Assembly (NCBI GenBank): GCA_020850915.1
Contig: JADZDV010000325.1
Coordinates: 1 to 15,639 of the forward strand
DNA from: Chloroflexota bacterium
GTDB lineage: Bacteria > Chloroflexota > UBA6077 > JADZDV01
Direction of reading: 5' to 3'
DNA length: 15,639 bases
The translations under genes and the position numbers were made by a program. Position 1 is the stretch's first letter; each line of letters starts with the position of its first letter. The notes beneath the pieces were generated by a model. That model was given only the letters and a program-made list of their open reading frames with translations, was not told the DNA's origin and made no database searches. Of the stretch, positions 14,498-15,639 are shown piece after piece.

Positions 14498-15325
14498 ATG
14501 TTACGCCAGGATTGGCTGGCCATCGCGAACAATCGAGGCAGGACGACTCTGCTGGTCGCGCTCGTCATCGTTGGGATGACGGCAGGCTCCTGGTCAGTGG
14601 CACTGGCCACCCAGGCGAAGGCGAGAGGAAACCCGTGCGGACGTCCGCCCAGCGTCCCGGACGCGTCCAGCTTCAAGAACCAGCAGGGCGGGCCGAACAC
14701 CATCGACAACCCGTACTTTCCACTGATCCCGGGCACGGTCTTCATCTATCAGGGCACCAGTGACGGGGAGTTGGAGCGTGGTGTCGTACACGTGACGCAC
14801 AGCATCAAGACCATCCACCTCAGTACCGGCGACGTGCCGGCCATCCAGGTGCGAGACACGGTCTCGGTGAATGGCGTGCCAACGGAACGGACGTTGGACT
14901 GGTACGCGCAGGATCGAGAAGGCAACGTCTGGTACATGGGCGAGGACAGCACAGAGCTGCCCACCGGGGACAAGACGGGATCCTGGGAAGCGGGCGTCGA
15001 AGGGGCGAGACCGGGCATCCTGATGAAGGCTCATCCGAAGGTTGGCGAGAGGTACGTCCAGGAGTTCGCGCCAGATCAGGGCGCCGAGGACATGGCTCAG
15101 GTGCTCAACTTGAACAAGCGTGTCTCGGTGGCGTACGGGCGATTTGAACGGGTCCTGCAGACGAAGGAATCGTCCTGTCTTGAAAAGGGCGCGGAGCACA
15201 AGTACTTCGCGCCCGGGGTGGGCCAAGTCCTGGAGGTTGGGCTACCGGAGCAGCGCAGCTCCAAGCGGATCGAGCTGGTCAAGATCGCTCACACGAGCGA
15301 CGACGACGACGATTCCGGTACCTAG
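14498..15325 (+). CDS. Secreted protein of an uncharacterised conserved family
   Basis: 275 residues. The start is the ATG at 14498, preceded by a strong GGGAGGTGG ribosome-binding site; the open frame continues upstream to 14297, but that part has no such signal. Residues 1-16 are basic, 17-36 are hydrophobic and end in ALA, so an export signal with cleavage around 37-40 is likely. The mature part starts with a low-complexity stretch, then NPYFPLIPGTVFIYQG (71-86), RTLDWYAQDREGNVWYMGED (131-150), GSWEAGVEGARPGILM (161-176), Q-x-F-x-P-x-Q-x-AEDMAQVL (188-203) and EHKYFAPGVGQVLE (233-246). I recognise this order from secreted proteins of Actinobacteria and Chloroflexota, but know no function or enzyme activity for them. 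The pattern suggests an all-beta fold. Cys47 and Cys227 could form a disulphide. The C-terminus is acidic (DDDDDSGT). It appears to be transcribed alone; the next gene starts about 200 bases later with its own signals. Confidence 0.85.
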   Translation: MLRQDWLAIANNRGRTTLLVALVIVGMTAGSWSVALATQAKARGNPCGRPPSVPDASSFKNQQGGPNTIDNPYFPLIPGTVFIYQGTSDGELERGVVHVTHSIKTIHLSTGDVPAIQVRDTVSVNGVPTERTLDWYAQDREGNVWYMGEDSTELPTGDKTGSWEAGVEGARPGILMKAHPKVGERYVQEFAPDQGAEDMAQVLNLNKRVSVAYGRFERVLQTKESSCLEKGAEHKYFAPGVGQVLEVGLPEQRSSKRIELVKIAHTSDDDDDSGT

Positions 15326-15427
15326 CGCACGATCAGAGCAGATGGGCGGATTCTACCTGTAGGGGCAGGCCGCCACCGACGGACGATGGCAGTCCCGAGC
15401 CTCTCGTTTGGTCCTGCACTAACGCGC

Positions 15428-15486
15428 TTGCCGGCCGAGGCGCCGCCGGGTAGCATGGGGGCGCCACGTCCGTCTGAGCGTGGCGC
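15428..15486 (+). promoter_or_regulatory. Candidate promoter and overlapping palindrome upstream of the MmgE/PrpD gene
   Basis: TTGCCG (15428-15433), a 17-base spacer and TAGCAT (15451-15456) fit a moderate sigma-70-type promoter, each box matching four of six consensus bases. A perfect 8-base inverted repeat, GCGCCACG (15461-15468) and CGTGGCGC (15479-15486), follows with a 10-base spacer. It would cover the expected start of transcription near 15463, so it could be a repressor operator or a 5' hairpin in the leader. It could instead act as a terminator-like stem for the gene to the left, although no T-run follows. Confidence 0.4.
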
Positions 15487-15523
15487 TGGACGAGAAGTGG
15501 AGACTCGGGCGGTGGAGGGTGCA

Positions 15524-15639
15524 ATGGCGGGCGAGACGGTGAGTCGAGTCCTGGCGAGGTACGCGCGCGAGCTCCGGTGCGGCGATCTGCCCGAGGAGGT
15601 GGTGGAGCGAGCGAAGCTCTGCATCCTCGACGCGATCGC
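15524..15639 (+). CDS. MmgE/PrpD family protein, N-terminus (partial)
   Basis: The first 38 residues are visible before the window ends: MAGETVSRVLARYARELRCG followed by DLPEEVVERAKLCILDAI. The pattern of an LARY helix, then DLP-x-EVVERAK and LD-x-I, is characteristic of the N-terminal helical domain of MmgE/PrpD proteins. That family includes 2-methylcitrate dehydratase, cis-aconitate decarboxylase and epimerase-like members, so the exact reaction cannot be told from this fragment. The ATG is chosen because GGAGGG lies 5 bases upstream; in-frame GTG codons at 15497 and 15512 are alternatives. Full family members are about 450-500 residues, so most of the gene lies outside the window. No functional tie to the glycosyltransferase operon is apparent. 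Confidence 0.82.
   Translation, partial: MAGETVSRVLARYARELRCGDLPEEVVERAKLCILDAI

Noticed and set aside
1..15639. CRISPR array, toxin-antitoxin, restriction, phage or other defence system
   Set aside because: No regularly spaced repeats, nuclease, helicase, methyltransferase or phage genes were seen. Apart from the secreted protein and the partial MmgE/PrpD gene, coding content is GT-C enzymes and one dead IS element.

Overview
This is a GC-rich bacterial window, most likely from the phylum Chloroflexota (Thermomicrobia or a related lineage). That is inference. It rests on the base composition, the style of the tandem family-39 glycosyltransferases with their Gly-His-Pro-Gly-Val loop motif, the type of IS630 transposase, and a dispersed repeat whose reverse reading gives the familiar spurious peptide CHPERSEG. 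No rRNA, tRNA or marker gene is present to settle the taxonomy.

Layout, left to right. Positions 1-156 hold the end of an unrecognised reading frame entering from the left. Positions 157-534 have no gene but contain a good sigma-70-type promoter sequence, the PERSEG-type hairpin repeat and degenerate tandem copies of a 49-base unit. Positions 535-13207 are one minus-strand operon of seven genes, read right to left, all encoding large polytopic membrane proteins of the GT-C type (ArnT/PMT-like, glycosyltransferase family 39 or relatives). Positions 13381-14188 are a decayed IS630-family element bounded by inverted repeats and TA dinucleotides; its transposase has an internal deletion and two nonsense codons. 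Positions 14192-14497 are gene-poor and end in a possible response-regulator-type promoter. Positions 14498-15325 encode a secreted protein of a recognisable but functionally uncharacterised family. At the right edge a MmgE/PrpD-family enzyme begins at 15524, with its own candidate promoter and a palindrome upstream.

The operon is the centre of interest. Four adjacent genes share the same motifs in the same order and look like a tandem duplication series. They are flanked by one more distant family member upstream and two downstream. Junctions are a 16-base overlap, a 3-base gap and four successive 4-base stop/start overlaps (GTGA or ATGA), so translation is probably coupled. Two of the four paralogues carry an additional C-terminal soluble domain. 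The last gene has lost the paired Asp-Glu motif and ends in a beta-rich, possibly carbohydrate-binding, domain. The expected job is transfer of sugars from polyprenyl-phosphate carriers on the outer face of the membrane, for example decorating a cell-envelope glycan or glycoprotein. The substrate cannot be read from the sequence, and no sugar-nucleotide enzyme or flippase lies in the window. I saw no CRISPR array, RNA gene, or defence or phage system. The most unusual things here are the density of tandem GT-C genes and the small regulatory and relic sequences around them.
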